DNA of 64,000 nucleotides from Rhynchospora pubera (GCA_028095005.1 CM051459.1:258712229-258776228), one strand, 5' to 3'. Shown: positions 1 through 12,525, numbered from the stretch's first letter. The notes: generated from the sequence alone by a model not told the origin. Numbers and translations are program-made.

Positions 1-453
1 TGATTTTTTTTTGGCACTCCAGAGGATCCTGACTTGCATACCTTTAGAATGAATTAAAAAAAATATTTTGAATTTTTTTAAGAGAATTTTTAATGTTACC
101 GTCGTAATATTGTTACCATATATTAAGTGGTCACGGGTTGACAATTGATGTTCAAAACACAGAAAAAGCGACTTTAACTTAAACCAAATTACCAAACACA
201 ATCCGCACCAGAGATAGAGATAGAGATAAAATAACAAACTAAGCCGTGCTTCTAGCTTACACCAGAGTCAAACCACACTAAAACAAGTAAACGACTCCCA
301 GAGTCTCACAAATTTAATTACAACGGCGACCATTTTGACGATTTCTCTTTCACAGAAATATACTAAAAGCTAAAAGCGACTTGTTCGTTTCTTTTTCTGA
401 TAGTCCTTCTCGAATCTGGGTTTTTACATTAGAAGATTTTAAGGAGTTAGGAG
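1..453. other. AT-rich sequence, no feature seen
   Basis: I see no credible coding frame, repeat boundary or RNA gene here. Confidence 0.5.
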
Positions 454-1010
454 TAGGGAATTACAAACGTGTCGTGTCAAACATGCGCGTGTCAGAGCTC
501 GCGTCGTATCGTGTTGACACGAGTTAATATTTTTAACATGTCGTGTCGTGTCGTTCGTGTGAAATGAAAGAATTGATTGACACGACGTGTTAAACGTGTT
601 AAGTAATATTATAATTTATTTACTAAAAATTCATTAAAAATATTTAAATAATTTTTTAAATTGAAAATTATAATAAATTATTAAATTTTCATATATTATA
701 ATAAAAATTAATGATTGAATAAAAAGATTATGATCAAAAGTTATTAAATTTATAATATAAACTCAATATAATTTAATAAATTTTAAATAATAATAAATTT
801 ATCGTGTCAACTTGTGTCACGTATCGTGTCGTGTCACGTGTCAACTCGTGTCGTGTTAAGACGTGTCAATGCTTGGAAATCTCCGACACGACACGTCGAC
901 ACGCACGTGTCGTGCTAATTCCATAAACGTGTCGTGTCGTGTGTGTCTAAAAAAAACACGCGTGCGTGTCGTACCAACACACTCGTGCCGTGTCATTTTG
1001 AAGAACTCTG
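454..1010. mobile_element. GTGTCGTGT-rich hAT-like MITE, copy 1
   Basis: Both ends are packed with GTGTCGTGT and its complement in both orientations, and the middle is plain AT-rich DNA. The right end (TGTCATTTTGAAGAACTC) matches the right end of the better-bounded copy at 43895-44535. The left end reads TAGGGAATTAC. I find no clean 8-bp target duplication, so the limits are approximate and the copy is probably old. It encodes nothing. Confidence 0.6.
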
Positions 1011-1021
1011 GAGTCCATAGA

Positions 1022-1300
1022 TAGACCTGCGTAACATTAGAAATGGCGGCGAAACAAGGGTGTTTCGTTAACCGTTTCGTTTTGGTGACAAAACTGACTT
1101 TTGTATCATTAATCGTTTCGAAGGGCTGAAACGATTAAGATTTACGTAATTTTCGCTACTTTACACTGTGACGAAATTATTTTGCTATTTCGTTGATCGT
1201 TTCGCTAAATCAAACGAAATCATTTTTCCTTTCATTGATAGTTTCGCAAGGCCGAAACGAAACGGAATTGCGTAAATTTTTTTTCCGTTTTGCAGCCCTA
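1022..1300. mobile_element. Small hAT-type MITE, CGTTTCG family
   Basis: It starts TAGACCTGCGTAACAT and ends TTTTGCAGCCCTA. It is flanked by TCCATAGA (1014-1021) and TCCATCGA (1301-1308), an 8-bp target duplication with one mismatch. The interior is rich in CGTTTCG and CGAAACG in both orientations, like the other family members in this window. It is non-coding. Confidence 0.75.
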
Positions 1301-1755
1301 TCCATCGAGTTTCGCTACTCAGTACTCAAGAAGCTTTTTCATTCCCGGTGAAAATTATTGTCTTGTTTAGTTGTCAGTGCCTTCTTACACGATCATGTTT
1401 TTAAAACATGTTACAAGAGATTTGCATTTCTAGCTTTGTAATCAAAGACACCTCCTTGCTTAGCCATCATGTAATAATGACCTTGTGGTAAATTACAAGG
1501 TACTCAATTTTCTTCTCAGTTTAATAAGGAGAAAAGGTCAGGGGTTATAAAGATAATATAGCACGATTTATTAATTGTAATGAGTTAAGTGGCGCATTTT
1601 CAGAGGCCCATATGCTTGTTGAATACTGTGTTGCAGTAGGTGAGATCAGGCGGTGTATTTTGTATTAGATATGGATACAAATAAAAAAAATTTTCATGTA
1701 TGGACAAAATAGCTAGTAAGCTATTCCTTGACGGTGAATACAAGCCTCTTATAGT
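1301..1755. other. Intergenic, no feature seen
   Basis: AT-rich sequence between two MITEs, with no coding or repeat signal I can support. Confidence 0.4.
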
Positions 1756-2029
1756 TAGTGTTGTCAACGGAGGATTCATCCACGTATTTTCGCGACTGTT
1801 CTGTTCTAACGGAACGACTAATGGTATAGAATTTAATTTCGTTTTTGAAACGAAACGAATTTCATCATTCGTTTGTGTGGAATATAGTTCAATTTCAGTC
1901 ATTTCATCACGTTCCGTCCAAAGTCCAAACAGAATGGCTAGCAAAATTGCTAATATGTATCGTTTCTGAAATGAAATGGATAACGACAATGAATATTTCT
2001 GTATCTGTTGTGGATGTTAGACAGCCCTA
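1756..2029. mobile_element. Small hAT-type MITE, CGTTTCG family
   Basis: It starts TAGTGTTGTCAACGG and ends GACAGCCCTA. A perfect 8-bp target duplication CTTATAGT flanks it (1748-1755 and 2030-2037), the hAT superfamily signature. Open frames inside on both strands are chance frames. Confidence 0.85.
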
Positions 2030-2083
2030 CTTATAGTCAACAAATTAAACAGTACAAAAATTCTAAAGTAAGATAATGACAAC

Positions 2084-2389
2084 TAGGCATGTCTAACGTA
2101 GACAAAAGGCACGAAACAGTCTGTTTCGTTTGTTGTTTCGTTAAGGTAAACGATATTTTATTCCATTTCGCAAACAGTTTCATTTGGAAAACGAAATAGA
2201 ATTTTGTGCTGTTAACCGTACCACTTCACAAATTATATTGAATTTGGTTGAAAACAAGATGAAACGGTTTGAAACGACATAATATGGTGTTTCGCTTGCC
2301 GTTTCGTTATTGGTACGAAACATAAAGGTGCCGTTATTCGTTCTGTTTCGTTTTGCATCACATGATTATTTCTGCCGTTGACAGGCCTG
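2084..2389. mobile_element. Small hAT-type MITE, CGTTTCG family
   Basis: It starts TAGGCATGTCTAACG and ends CCGTTGACAGGCCTG. The flanks ATGACAAC (2076-2083) and ATGACAAA (2390-2397) are an 8-bp duplication with one mismatch. The interior repeats TTTCGTT and its complement. Non-coding. Confidence 0.75.
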
Positions 2390-2432
2390 ATGACAAATTT
2401 TTTACGCCAAAAGTTTTTGATATATATATATA

Positions 2433-2804
2433 GAGTTTAGCTACGGTGAGTAAAAACTCCTAGATCTAGATCAAAATGACCGATCCAAACCGTCCAACAT
2501 GATCTCCCTATTGAAATCTCCGTGCAAACCAAATTTTTTATTTTTTCGAAATTTTTAAGTATTTTTTTCGGATTTTTAAAAACTAATGTTTTTGAATGGT
2601 TCAGAACCAATTAGATTAACGATTTTCTAAAATTTCAAAAAAATACTTAAAAATTTCGAAAAAATGAAAAATTTGGTCTACAAGGAGATTTCAATAGAAA
2701 GATCATATTGGACGGTTTGGATCGGTCATTTTGATCTAGATCTAGGAGTTTTTGTCGCGACTCACCGGAGGGTCCGTGAGTCGCGACTCACCGTAGCTAA
2801 ACTC
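2433..2804. mobile_element. Foldback MITE, Mutator-like family
   Basis: Nearly the whole element is one imperfect hairpin. The left arm starts GAGTTTAGCTACGGTGAG and the right arm ends CTCACCGTAGCTAAACTC; matching inner arms carry CTAGATCTAGATCAAAATG and its complement. The flanks are TA dinucleotides, so the target duplication cannot be judged. Two relatives (28706-29119 and 35369-35772) have perfect 9-bp duplications, which places the family near Mutator. Confidence 0.75.
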
Positions 2805-2806
2805 TA

Positions 2807-2808
2807 TA

Positions 2809-2871
<63 letters not shown>
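2807..2871. repeat. (TA)n microsatellite
   Basis: An almost pure TA dinucleotide run directly after the foldback MITE. Confidence 0.95.
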
Positions 2872-2873
<2 letters not shown>

Positions 2874-3578
2874 ATAAGGCCGAAGCCCTTAGACGAATAG
2901 TTTGTGATGCAGCAAATTAGATTCTCTCGAATAAAGAATAAGAATAAGAAATTTTGGGATGCTGTGTTTATCTAAATTTTTTATTCTTATATAATGATTT
3001 TGTTAGTATAAAAATAAGGACCCAAATTTCTTATTCTTGTGTTATTTGGATTGCATAAAAATAAAGAATTTAATCCTTATTCTTATTCAAACCTTATTCT
3101 CCTCCATCCAAACACACCCCAAAAAATTGCAATTTCTGACAACAGTGAACCAAACTTTTTGCTCAAATTATGTATTATTTTCTTTTTTGGGAAATTGAAT
3201 TATGTTTCTTTTTTGGGAAATCGAGTCATGATTTATTTCGATGTAGCGTTCTAGGAGTCTAGGATTTGTTGGGGGGGGGGGGGGGTCAAATAGAGTGCAC
3301 ATCACTGAGAAAACTTATTTTTATTTTTTTTCACTCGCTTGTTTTTCTTGATCAAACTAGGAGTCTAGGATTAATGGTTAACACTTGTCTGTCAATCAAT
3401 GACCCAGCAAAATACGATCCTTTGGGCTATTCCTTGATTTTTTAGCCTCGTTACATTGGTCCTGGACCTGTTGTTGGGTTGGACAGGTTGAAATTAACAC
3501 AACAACGCTTCATTATTAATTTTTGTTGTACTAAAAGTCTAAAAGGAATACCTTCAAACGTTCCCCCAAATTTTCCTT

Positions 3579-3767
3579 GGCTCCGTTTGGATGCGTTGAG
3601 AATAAGGTAGGAAGAAGGAAGAAGGAAAGAAATTTATTGGGAAGGGATAAATTTATTGGAAAGTGTGTAATTTTTGTGAAGAGTTTGAATGGTTAGAAAT
3701 AAATTTATTGATAAAAAGTGATTATTCCTTATTCCTTATTCCGAAAAGAAGCTATCCAAACGGAGCC
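3579..3767. mobile_element. Tourist-like MITE
   Basis: It begins GGCTCCGTTTGGATGCG and ends CTATCCAAACGGAGCC, with CTT repeated on both sides (3576-3578 and 3768-3770). A 3-bp duplication with GGC/GCC ends fits the PIF/Harbinger-Tourist group. Further copies lie at 26823, 43418, 43532 and 59080. Confidence 0.8.
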
Positions 3768-3899
3768 CTTGTGAACTAAATACTAGAAGTAACACAAAAG
3801 TCTAACCCGACACGAAAAGTTCGACTGACCAACCCAACCTGACAAGATCCGAGCTCCATACAAGGTCCGAAGTTGGACTATCCATAATATATATTAAGG

Positions 3900-4295
3900 G
3901 AGTTGCAACTTGCTAGTGTCTATCATGTTGGACACATACACTCCTCTAATATGATAATATTTTTTAATTTTGAAATTAGAATGGTCGATCTGAGCCACTT
4001 AAATTTTTCTACATAACAAATTTTCATAGAGATCAAATTTTTATTTTTTTTTCTAAATTTTTTACTATTTTTTTGGATTTTTTTAATATACTTAATCTAA
4101 AAAGTTATGGACCCTCCAATTTTGAAAATTCGAAAAAGATAATTAGAAAAAATTGAAAAATATATATATAATTTGATTTTCATGAAGATTTTAATATAGA
4201 GTCATATTGAGCGGTTCGAATCGGCCATTTGAAATTTTAACAGTTGACGTTCAGATCATGTTTGATGTCCTATATGTTTGATTCTAACATTACTC
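3900..4295. mobile_element. Foldback MITE, Mutator-like family (diverged)
   Basis: The outer arms are GAGTTGCAACTTGCTAGTG and a diverged complement ending AACATTACTC. The inner arms carry the same gatcnaanccg / cggttcgaatcgg type sequence as the other foldbacks. The flanks share ATATTAA. It is an older copy with less certain ends. Confidence 0.6.
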
Positions 4296-4306
4296 TAATA
4301 TTAAAT

Positions 4307-4689
4307 GAGCAAAGCTCTGGTACCACAATTCTATGGTACCACAAATACCACACTTTACTTTTTATTGAAAATTTTAAATCTAATTGTCCAATCTAAACCG
4401 TTGATCTTGTTTATTTTTGCGTCGGATATGTTGCCATAAAATTTTATAATTTTTTAAATTTAATGTTCGATCAAAAGGTAATAAAATAAACATAATAGAA
4501 TTAATATATTATAATTATTTTGATTCGTACAGTTTCGACCACACGATCAAGCATCAAATTAATTTCAAACATCACATCCATCGTTAAAATAAAAAAAATC
4601 AACTATTCAGATCGAACAATTAAATTTAAAATAAAAAAGTAAAATGTGATATCTATGACACTATAAAAGTGTAGCACCGAAACTTGCTC
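4307..4689. mobile_element. Foldback MITE starting GAGCAAAG
   Basis: The left end (GAGCAAAGCTCTGGTACCAC) pairs with the right end (GTAGCACCGAAACTTGCTC), and the pairing continues inward through the CACTTTACTTTTTATT stretch. It has GAG/CTC termini like the foldback family nearby, but its body differs. The 9-bp flanks match only in part. Confidence 0.6.
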
Positions 4690-5931
4690 ATATATTTTGG
4701 AAATAAGTGGACATAATCCACCACTTTTCATTAACGAAAAGTAACTGGTACACAAAAATCACACAGATCAAAAGTTTTTTAAGTGCTAAATACACTTCTC
4801 TGAATCGCACCGGTACCATCCCTCTATCTAAATACCGGTGCACTTTATTATCTAATCTCAACAATTAATATCACAAGCATAATAACAAACTTAAACCTAA
4901 TTATCATCCAACACCAACTAAAGATAACAGCTGCATAACAAATTGTTCGCTGAATTATTATTGCTAGAAGAGATAGAATCATAAAATGCATTGGGCATCA
5001 TGGCTGCCATCCCAATATCGGCATCTCCAGGACCAAACACCCTTCTTCCTCGAACAATGTTTTTTTTTTAGCAACCTAGAATCTTTTAGCAAAAGTAATT
5101 CTTATCCGGTTGGTACTATTATAAATCATGCAATCTACACTACGTTTGCACCATACTAAATAGCACAAACTTAACACTTCTTCTACAATGTTCGAATAAA
5201 CACTTTTCTTGTTTATCAAAAAAAATTTAACACTTTTCTTCCATTATTATATCACACTAACTTAAATATAAATATTCTTGCACTATTCTTCTGATCATCG
5301 AAACACACCCAAAAGTGCAAAACAAGTACCACATTTTCAAAAGCAAACTGTCAAGTTAAACTTATCAAACAGCTTTCACCATTTCATCTTCAGGAAATGA
5401 CACTGTTCGTCTACAACCATTCAATTCATATACACGTGCAAACAAGATGAGATTCAAAAGCCGAACACATCATTGAAGCATCTTTTTCTTTTCTTTTTTT
5501 GTGAAATTTTGGTCTAGCAATACAAACCAGATACATTAAATCATGAAAATACATACAGTACAAGACTACAGCTTTGAGTACAGAGTTTTGTGCAATTTAC
5601 CCCCTAATTTCTTTATTTTGGCTGGTGCAGTAATGCCGTGTTACTATTCTATCCATGGTTGAATAATTGCCCTACAACAAAAAATAAAACCAATAAGATA
5701 ATTATTTCAGGGGTGACAACAAAATTGAAGATTTTAATAATTAAAAATTTGGTTGTCCAAAACAAAGAGTCTAATTTCAAACAATCACACGAACGCCTTC
5801 CTTACTTCACTATGTCCCATAAACTTTTAGCTCATTTGCAGAACTCTACAAATTAAATTCTAAAAAAAAAAAAAAAACCCAAACGAATCGATATTTGTTT
5901 TCATGTTAACAGCCTTCATGAAATCTATCAA
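4690..5931. other. Intergenic, no gene seen
   Basis: AT-rich DNA. A 72-codon frame near 5638 has no recognisable motif and biased composition; I do not call it a gene. Confidence 0.4.
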
Positions 5932-6005
5932 ACTTTCAACCATCCTATCCTGACCCTACCTTGTTAAAGGTCTCCAGGTAAGGTAGAGTCAGGATGGTTG
6001 AAAGT
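5932..6005. ncRNA. Isolated hairpin, possible small-RNA precursor
   Basis: Positions 5932-5962 can pair with 5980-6005 across a 17-base loop. The arms are complementary from ACTTTCAACCATCC inward to ACCTT, apart from a five-base bulge (TATCC) on the 5' side and one mismatch. The length would suit a short plant microRNA precursor, but I do not recognise the arm sequence. It could equally be a tiny foldback repeat. Confidence 0.3.
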
Positions 6006-7347
6006 GTGTGAAAAGACATCTCGCTAGCTATGGCTCTAAATACTAAACCAGACCTGAATCTCCATACCCATTTATTAAATATTTTCAACCTGTTCTTCTA
6101 TGTTTACCTATAGTTTCTATAACAGATATTCTCGAAACATATTGTATTAGAGAATTTATACATGCATTCTGGTTAATCTGATCTCAAAAGGTGTCTAGGA
6201 CTACACCTATCATTTTTCAACTGTGCGCATAAGCTCAATGGAAAAACTGAGGGTGCATTTGGACTTCCACTGAAGTGCTAAATTAGGTGAGCACAACTGC
6301 AGTTGACTTTTACTGTTAATTGTTTCCAGGGCCTCCCCTAAAGCAACAAGAAGGGGTCCACTGTAAGCAGTGCTCTTTAACTTGTGATTAGATATAAAAT
6401 TTGAGTCATTTTCTTAAAATTTGATCAAGCACAAATAAATAAGTTCGTTATTAGGATTAAGTACTGTAGGAAATTACTTCCACTCTGCATCTCAAAATAT
6501 ACTATACATTTTCTCATTGAAAATATCATGCATGTAATGTAATATTACACATAAATATCGTAACAAGAGCACTGCAATGGTAACATTCTAGTTTTTTAAT
6601 CCTACTCCTATGAATTTATGCATATTAAGCATGGAACCTTAAATCAAGCCCTGTGCAAGAGTGGCAATCTCACTAGGTACTATTTACCCCATTTACCACT
6701 GACCAACTTTTGCCGTGGAAAATCTTCTTCTTCTTCTTCTTCATTAGTAGTAATTAGAAAGAGACGAAAAAGATATAAAGGAGAAGTGAAAGAATCCTCA
6801 TATCATTCGTAAAAAATAATAGAATACAGGAAAAGTAGGAATGTGTAGTTACACTTACACAGAAACCAACAAGATAAGAACCCTATTGATAGCTGTATAT
6901 ACCAAACAAAATCGTATAGTTCTACAGCAGAATATGGATCCCTCTTTCCAAAGGAAAAGAAAAGGACATAATTTGCAAGAAAGATATTTACCTTTTTGTA
7001 TGACTCCACAGTTCAAGGTCACCTTAGCAGCAAAGGTTTTTTTAAGAGCATCTCAAGTGGCATATTTAAAATTGTTTAGTGTGTTTCTTGACTGATACTT
7101 TTGGAAAGAACAACAAAATAACCTGAGCAATGCAGGATGTATGTCAAGAGAGAACCTAGACTCTAATGTTAATGGTTTAAGATGCTTATGATTTTTTGGA
7201 ACTGAGGATAGCTCACATGGTTGGCATTAATCCCAATAAAAGAGATCACACTATCAAGACATGATAGGGAGAAAGGTGCACATTTCTAAAGGGCATAAAG
7301 CCATTGGTTCCTGATAATTTTTAACAAAATACTGAGATTATTATTAG
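6006..7347. other. Intergenic, no gene seen
   Basis: No supported gene. Short open frames at 6618-7095 lack motifs and overlap on both strands. A short run of TTC repeats lies at 6726-6742. Confidence 0.4.
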
Positions 7348-7362
7348 TTAATTAATAATAAA

Positions 7363-7554
7363 GCCATTGGTCTAGTAGATCAGGTGGTAAGAGCACTGGC
7401 TCTCTTCTAAGAGGTCCAAGGAAGCCCGCATGCTTGCGATAGGCTTGGTGATCCAGCGTAAAAACTCAGCCATATATACAAGAAATGCCCAAGGTCGGGG
7501 TGTCATTTCTAGCCTACCCCAACTTGTGTGGGATAAAAGGCTCTGACTTTTTTT
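7363..7554 (+). mobile_element. Au-like SINE
   Basis: The 5' part resembles a tRNA-derived promoter (TAGATCAGGTGGTAAGAGCA as an A-box region). The 3' part CCCCAACTTGTGTGGGATAA followed by AAGGCTCTGAC and a T run resembles the tail of plant Au SINEs. A perfect 15-bp direct repeat TTAATTAATAATAAA flanks it (7348-7362 and 7555-7569), as expected from LINE-mediated insertion. It sits just downstream of the pyroglutamyl-peptidase gene, in the opposite orientation. Confidence 0.85.
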
Positions 7555-7694
7555 TTAATTAATAATAAAAATTTCGCCACTGCAAACTAACAAATGACAT
7601 ATCTAGGAACACTTGCAGATGTTAAAAACATTAAAAGTGGCTGTTGTAAATAGAGTATTAACATGAGAACTCACCTTCTTCAGACATAATAGTT

Positions 7695-10600
7695 CTAGTT
7701 CAAGACGGAAGCAAGCACATCTAAGAGGGAGCCAGCAAACTGCATCTGGACTTCTTCATCAATAGTGAGGAAAAGAGGAACATGCACAAAAAGTGACAGG
7801 ATCCCATTTTGTTCTGAGAAACGGAGGGAATGATAATAAACATAATTGCACACAAATCGACCAGCATCATCAGAAGGTGCCACATCATACCCCATCTTTC
7901 TCAGTGATCTTGTCAGCTCAGCCACCGGCAACTTTGTCTGCACATAATTCAATTCAAATGATAATTGACATACAGGGATCATCATTTACTAGCTGACTGG
8001 TACATCCACATTTTTTGATCTGGTAAGATTGTAAGTTACAGGTATTGTTTCACCACCTTTTTAGCACCTTAATTGCTAATTTTTTTTTAAGTTAAATAAA
8101 ATACAGTTTGAGCTAACATATGCAAGACAACAAATTTTATATTTGTAGGTTTTTCTGCTGTTAGGATGCCAAATTAGGGTCAATGTGATTCTTACATAAA
8201 TCAAATAAAAAATAAAATAAAACATCATAAATTAAATCAATGAAGAATGGATCATAATTGTTTCTTATATACATTATTGAACAATTAAACATCATAAACT
8301 GCATAGAAAGAACACCAAAATTCGGTGATTTACTTTTAAATTTCAATTTTTCAAAATTTGAGCTGCCCCCATCCAGGCCGCTTGTGATCTACATATCAAA
8401 AATCTTGTAAAAACCAAATTTATATTTCGTAGAATTGTTTTTTATCTTTCTGGATAAGGAGAAACTCGTATCAAAACTTCTAGTTGTCTAATAGGTTAGG
8501 TTTTACTCTGTACAAAAAGAATTAAAAAATTCTAAAACAATAAAAAATGGGCTTCCTACAGTACTTAAATCTGTATTATATTGAGCATCTCGAATCGGCA
8601 TTCAAATTTCAAAATCGAGATTTGAGCACAAAGCATCATGGAACGACTTAACTGAAAAATGGTTAAAATAATAACAGAAATACCTCTCTCGTTCTAGTTA
8701 TGCTCCCATCAGATGGCACAATTGGGACCCTCTACATGCAAAAAGAGAAAGGAAGGATATAGAAACATCACTGTGATTAAAGTAGCATTGCTGAATTTAA
8801 AAACAAGAAAGATCTCAAACAATTAAGGACAAAGTTATGTGCATGTGGTTGATCTCATTTTCCTCTTTCCTGATCCTAGCTTAATTTTGATGAACTAAGG
8901 CTCTACTTAATTTAATGGGGCTCACCAAGACATATTAGATTTGTGCTCCTATATTCCACATATTCAGTGATTCCTTTGTGCAGTTCTTTGTTTCCTTTTC
9001 TGAAAAAAGGTGGTAGCATTACCACCTGTTCAGTGATTCCATTGTGGAGTTCTTTGTTTCCATTGTGCAGTTACATTGAAACAACATTTTACAATTTATC
9101 TTTATCTAACATGATATCTTCTCAAAAGGACAAAAAAAAAAAAGGAAAAAGAAATTGAATCTCTATCTAGAAACCCTTACTGTTTCCATCTCAGACCACT
9201 TCCTTGGCTTAACCACTTTGCCATGCAAATGCTGACAAGTGGGTCCCAGCCTCAGTGGAAAAACATCCTCCATTGTGCAAGTTTTGATTTTGAAATATCA
9301 AATATCAAAACTTCTTGTTGTTAGTAAATCAAATAGTTTAGATCTAACCATGCTCAATTAGCCTAGTTGAAAACAAAAGTAAATGAACCTGAGGTTTCCA
9401 GCCTAACTCATCAGGGCATCGAAAGGTAGCCTCGTTCACTGCTTGTGTTTCTAGTGCAAATCTTGTTGCCCCACTATTTACCCCAAAATGAATCTGAGAA
9501 GAAAGAAATCAAAAGTTGGTAAATATTAGAAAAGGAATATAATAACAGGATCACCACACATCTTTAAAAAATAATAAAATAAAAACAAGAAAAAAAACAC
9601 ACAAAGACCTAAAACTTGTGCATGTTGACATTTGTCTCCAGTTTTAGTATTAAATCTGAAAAAATTAACATAGTCAACTTTGTGAAGAAAGCCCTTTTTC
9701 TTACTGCTTCCTTTTTCTAAAAAGTACTACTAAATTAATCGGTAACCATATATTGAATTTTCTAAGTTTTTTTTTTATTTTACAATAAGCATAAATTAAG
9801 CCATCCTTCTTTTCTGAGTATAAGAATGGGCTTTTTCCTTGCTTTTAATATTCGGTATAATCTACCAAGAAGGTTTCAAACATGTGTTTCCCATACAAAG
9901 AGCATTGCCTTGGACCATAGGTGGATTAAACTAACATGGTTCATAAATGATACTATCCTTTATTCTTCTCAAATCAAGAAATGCCCAATTGAAAGAAAAC
10001 AACAAATCGCTCCATAATTACCAGGAGCATAATAAAATGGCATCACAGGCTTTTATATGGTTCTGGAGGGGTCAGTTAGGTAGGTACTACTGATGGCTGG
10101 TACAAGTGCTGATTAATTTTCCATCCTCACACATCATGCAATGAAACACCACCACAGAATTCTGGACCAGGCAATATAGTTTACCTACACAAAGTATTCC
10201 TTTTATGCAATGAATCCCTTTTTGTAGTTCAGAAATCCAGCTACGCTCAGCGGCAGTTGATTTGGACATCCGCAAAATGTGATTGTATTACATATGTTAT
10301 TTATAGAGGGTATTTTTGTCCAAATGTGGTGTTTCATCACTTTGGGAGGTGCCCAAATCAATTCCTGCTTCCTATAGCAATGCAACAGATGGTCCAATTT
10401 CATATCAAGCTAGCAAAATTTTTGAGTATTCTAATTCAACAGTAGAATATTTTGGTACATCACCCCTAGATTTCTTTAAGTAATTGCAATTAGAACAAAA
10501 TTGATTTATGCATTAGGAAACTTATCTATATTTTACTTAACACAAGACTTCAGTTATACTAGCCAGAAAATCTATGTTGTGAGCGAGGGTGGAAGACAAA

Positions 10601-11398
10601 AAGATCTATGTTGTAAAAAACACCTATGTTTTGCATTGCGAAAAGTAATGAGAAAAATAAAAAGGAAAGAAATAAGCACTTGTTTTAAATGCAAGTAAAG
10701 GTTAATGGAATACTGTTTTGTACATATATTACTTTGAATGATAACTTTGTGTTTTGCTATTCATTGTGCAAAAACTAATAATTCTTACATTTTTTTATCA
10801 TTCTATATAAAGAGAGATTTATTCTCCTCAATGTTTGGTGTAAATGAGTAAAATTATCTAAGGATTTTTGAAATAACATAAATATGTTGGCTTTTACTTT
10901 CTTTTACTTATTGCTCACGTATGTGATCTTCAGTAGAAATTTCAAAATAACATGCATGGAGAAAAAACAAAGCAAATGAATAGTCTCAATTATTCCCAAG
11001 GAAAAAGGTACAACAGAAAATAATAAAGAATGTACCAATGGATTTGACTGGATTCAGCGAAACATCCAAGAAAGTTAAAGGAAGAACAAAATAAAAATAA
11101 AAAAAACAAAAAGGAAACTGACCCAAATAATTGGACTGGGAGTTGCTGAAGATCCTTCTTTCTCTCTACCTGAAATGGCTGATTGCAAGACCTTATATAG
11201 TTGAGACACAGCACCATGACCAGCTGTCTCAAGAATTGTGCAACTGCCAAGCACGAGCCCCTTTGGAAGTCCCTTCTTCTCCATGAACTGCCTCAGGTTA
11301 GTTACAATTGTCTCTGTTGGGTTATCAGATACCCCATGAAACTTCTTGAACCCAGTAACATGCACTGTCACCACTGATGATGGCCCCTCTGACCCCAT
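7695..11398 (-). CDS. Pyroglutamyl-peptidase I-like cysteine peptidase (family C15), four exons
   Basis: The enzyme removes N-terminal pyroglutamate from peptides and is normally cytosolic. Coding exons on the minus strand are 11398-11123, 9493-9389, 8731-8684 and 7937-7695, all joined in phase 0, giving 223 residues. That is about the length of plant family members and of bacterial pyrrolidone-carboxylate peptidases. The start MGSEGPSSVVTVHVTGFKKF is the family N-terminus. The expected catalytic triad can be placed at Glu107 (in RFALETQAVNEA), Cys173 (in DAGRFVCNYVYY) and His195 (in SLFVHVPLF). The small third exon (16 codons) has clean GT and AG sites. A 5' UTR intron is likely, with an acceptor near 11432 and a donor near 12525, so transcription probably starts near 12.6 kb. 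All key residues are present; I see no sign of decay. Confidence 0.92.
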
Positions 11399-12525
11399 CT
11401 CTTAATATTAATTTGATCCGAATGGTAACCTGCATAATTAAAAAAGCAACGGCAATCAAAATAAAGAATTATGGTAATGGATTTAATACAGTACTAGACA
11501 GGTTCAGTAAGGCGATAGCAGCAGCATTTTAACTGGAACCAAGTATTGGCTCATACCAAACCAAAGAGACGTATGTTTTGTAGTGGATCCTTCAGGAACT
11601 TCATCAATAGTAACAAACAACAATCCAAAAAGAATAACTATTATAATAATGATGATAATATTACTAAACAATGACAATGCTGCAAATAAATAAAAACAAC
11701 TCATAGTAATATAATAAAACAATTATTGTATAACAATGTATTGATATTAATTATACCCACTATCATATATCAAGTAGTAAAACGATTATTGATAACAACC
11801 TTGTGATGCTATAGCTGTCACTGACTCACTGTGAATAATATGACTTGGATAGCGATATATAACTGGTAAGCTCCTGTAATGGTGTTGTGCTGACAAAATG
11901 AAGCTAAAATTGTGGTTTTTGTGGGCCATAGGTCCCTTGAGAAGCCAATTCAGCTCATGCCAGCAAAAAGCACTAATGCTTTTGGCAGAACAAAAGAGAT
12001 ATATGGTAACAGATCTACATGATCGAGTTTTGAGTTTGAAAGAATTAGACTTACATGTGCATGATTATTTTCCTTTAATCTTATTCAATTTATATTTCTA
12101 GTATTACAAATACAAACTTAAGGACTTTTGATAGCAAGCAAAGCAAAAGAGAAGTAACTAAATGCATAATCTTAAGTGACAATACTATGTTCGGCAAATT
12201 ATTCAACAAAAAAAAAATCGAAGTAAAAAAATTGGGATGCATGATTGAAGGATACAATAAACCACTGCGACAATTGGGCAAATTCTACAAGAGCTAATCG
12301 GATAAATTGACATAATTCTTAGCAAAATATTAGAATTAGAAAACAATCACACCTTTTGACCTCGGTGACAAGCTAAGTACTTCGCAGGGAAAGATGTGAA
12401 ATTAGTACCAATAAGTGGGAAAGCTGCTGCCTAATCAACTAATCGCACACTTGGGTGGTTTCTGAAGAGTAAGAAAATCAATAAATTTGGTATATTTAGG
12501 AAGGAAAATTAGAGAAAGCATTCAC

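Noticed and set aside
2664..2900. 78-residue frame near the TA repeat
   Set aside because: It runs through the right arm of a foldback MITE and a TA microsatellite, giving a Tyr-Ile repeat.
7370..7440. tRNA gene
   Set aside because: The tRNA-like promoter words belong to a SINE with an Au-like tail and a 15-bp duplication; no cloverleaf can be drawn.
8340..8640. Decayed foldback in an intron of the pyroglutamyl-peptidase gene
   Set aside because: It shares words with the foldback MITEs (AAAACCAAATTTATATTT, CATCTCGAATCGGC), but no paired ends or duplication can be found.
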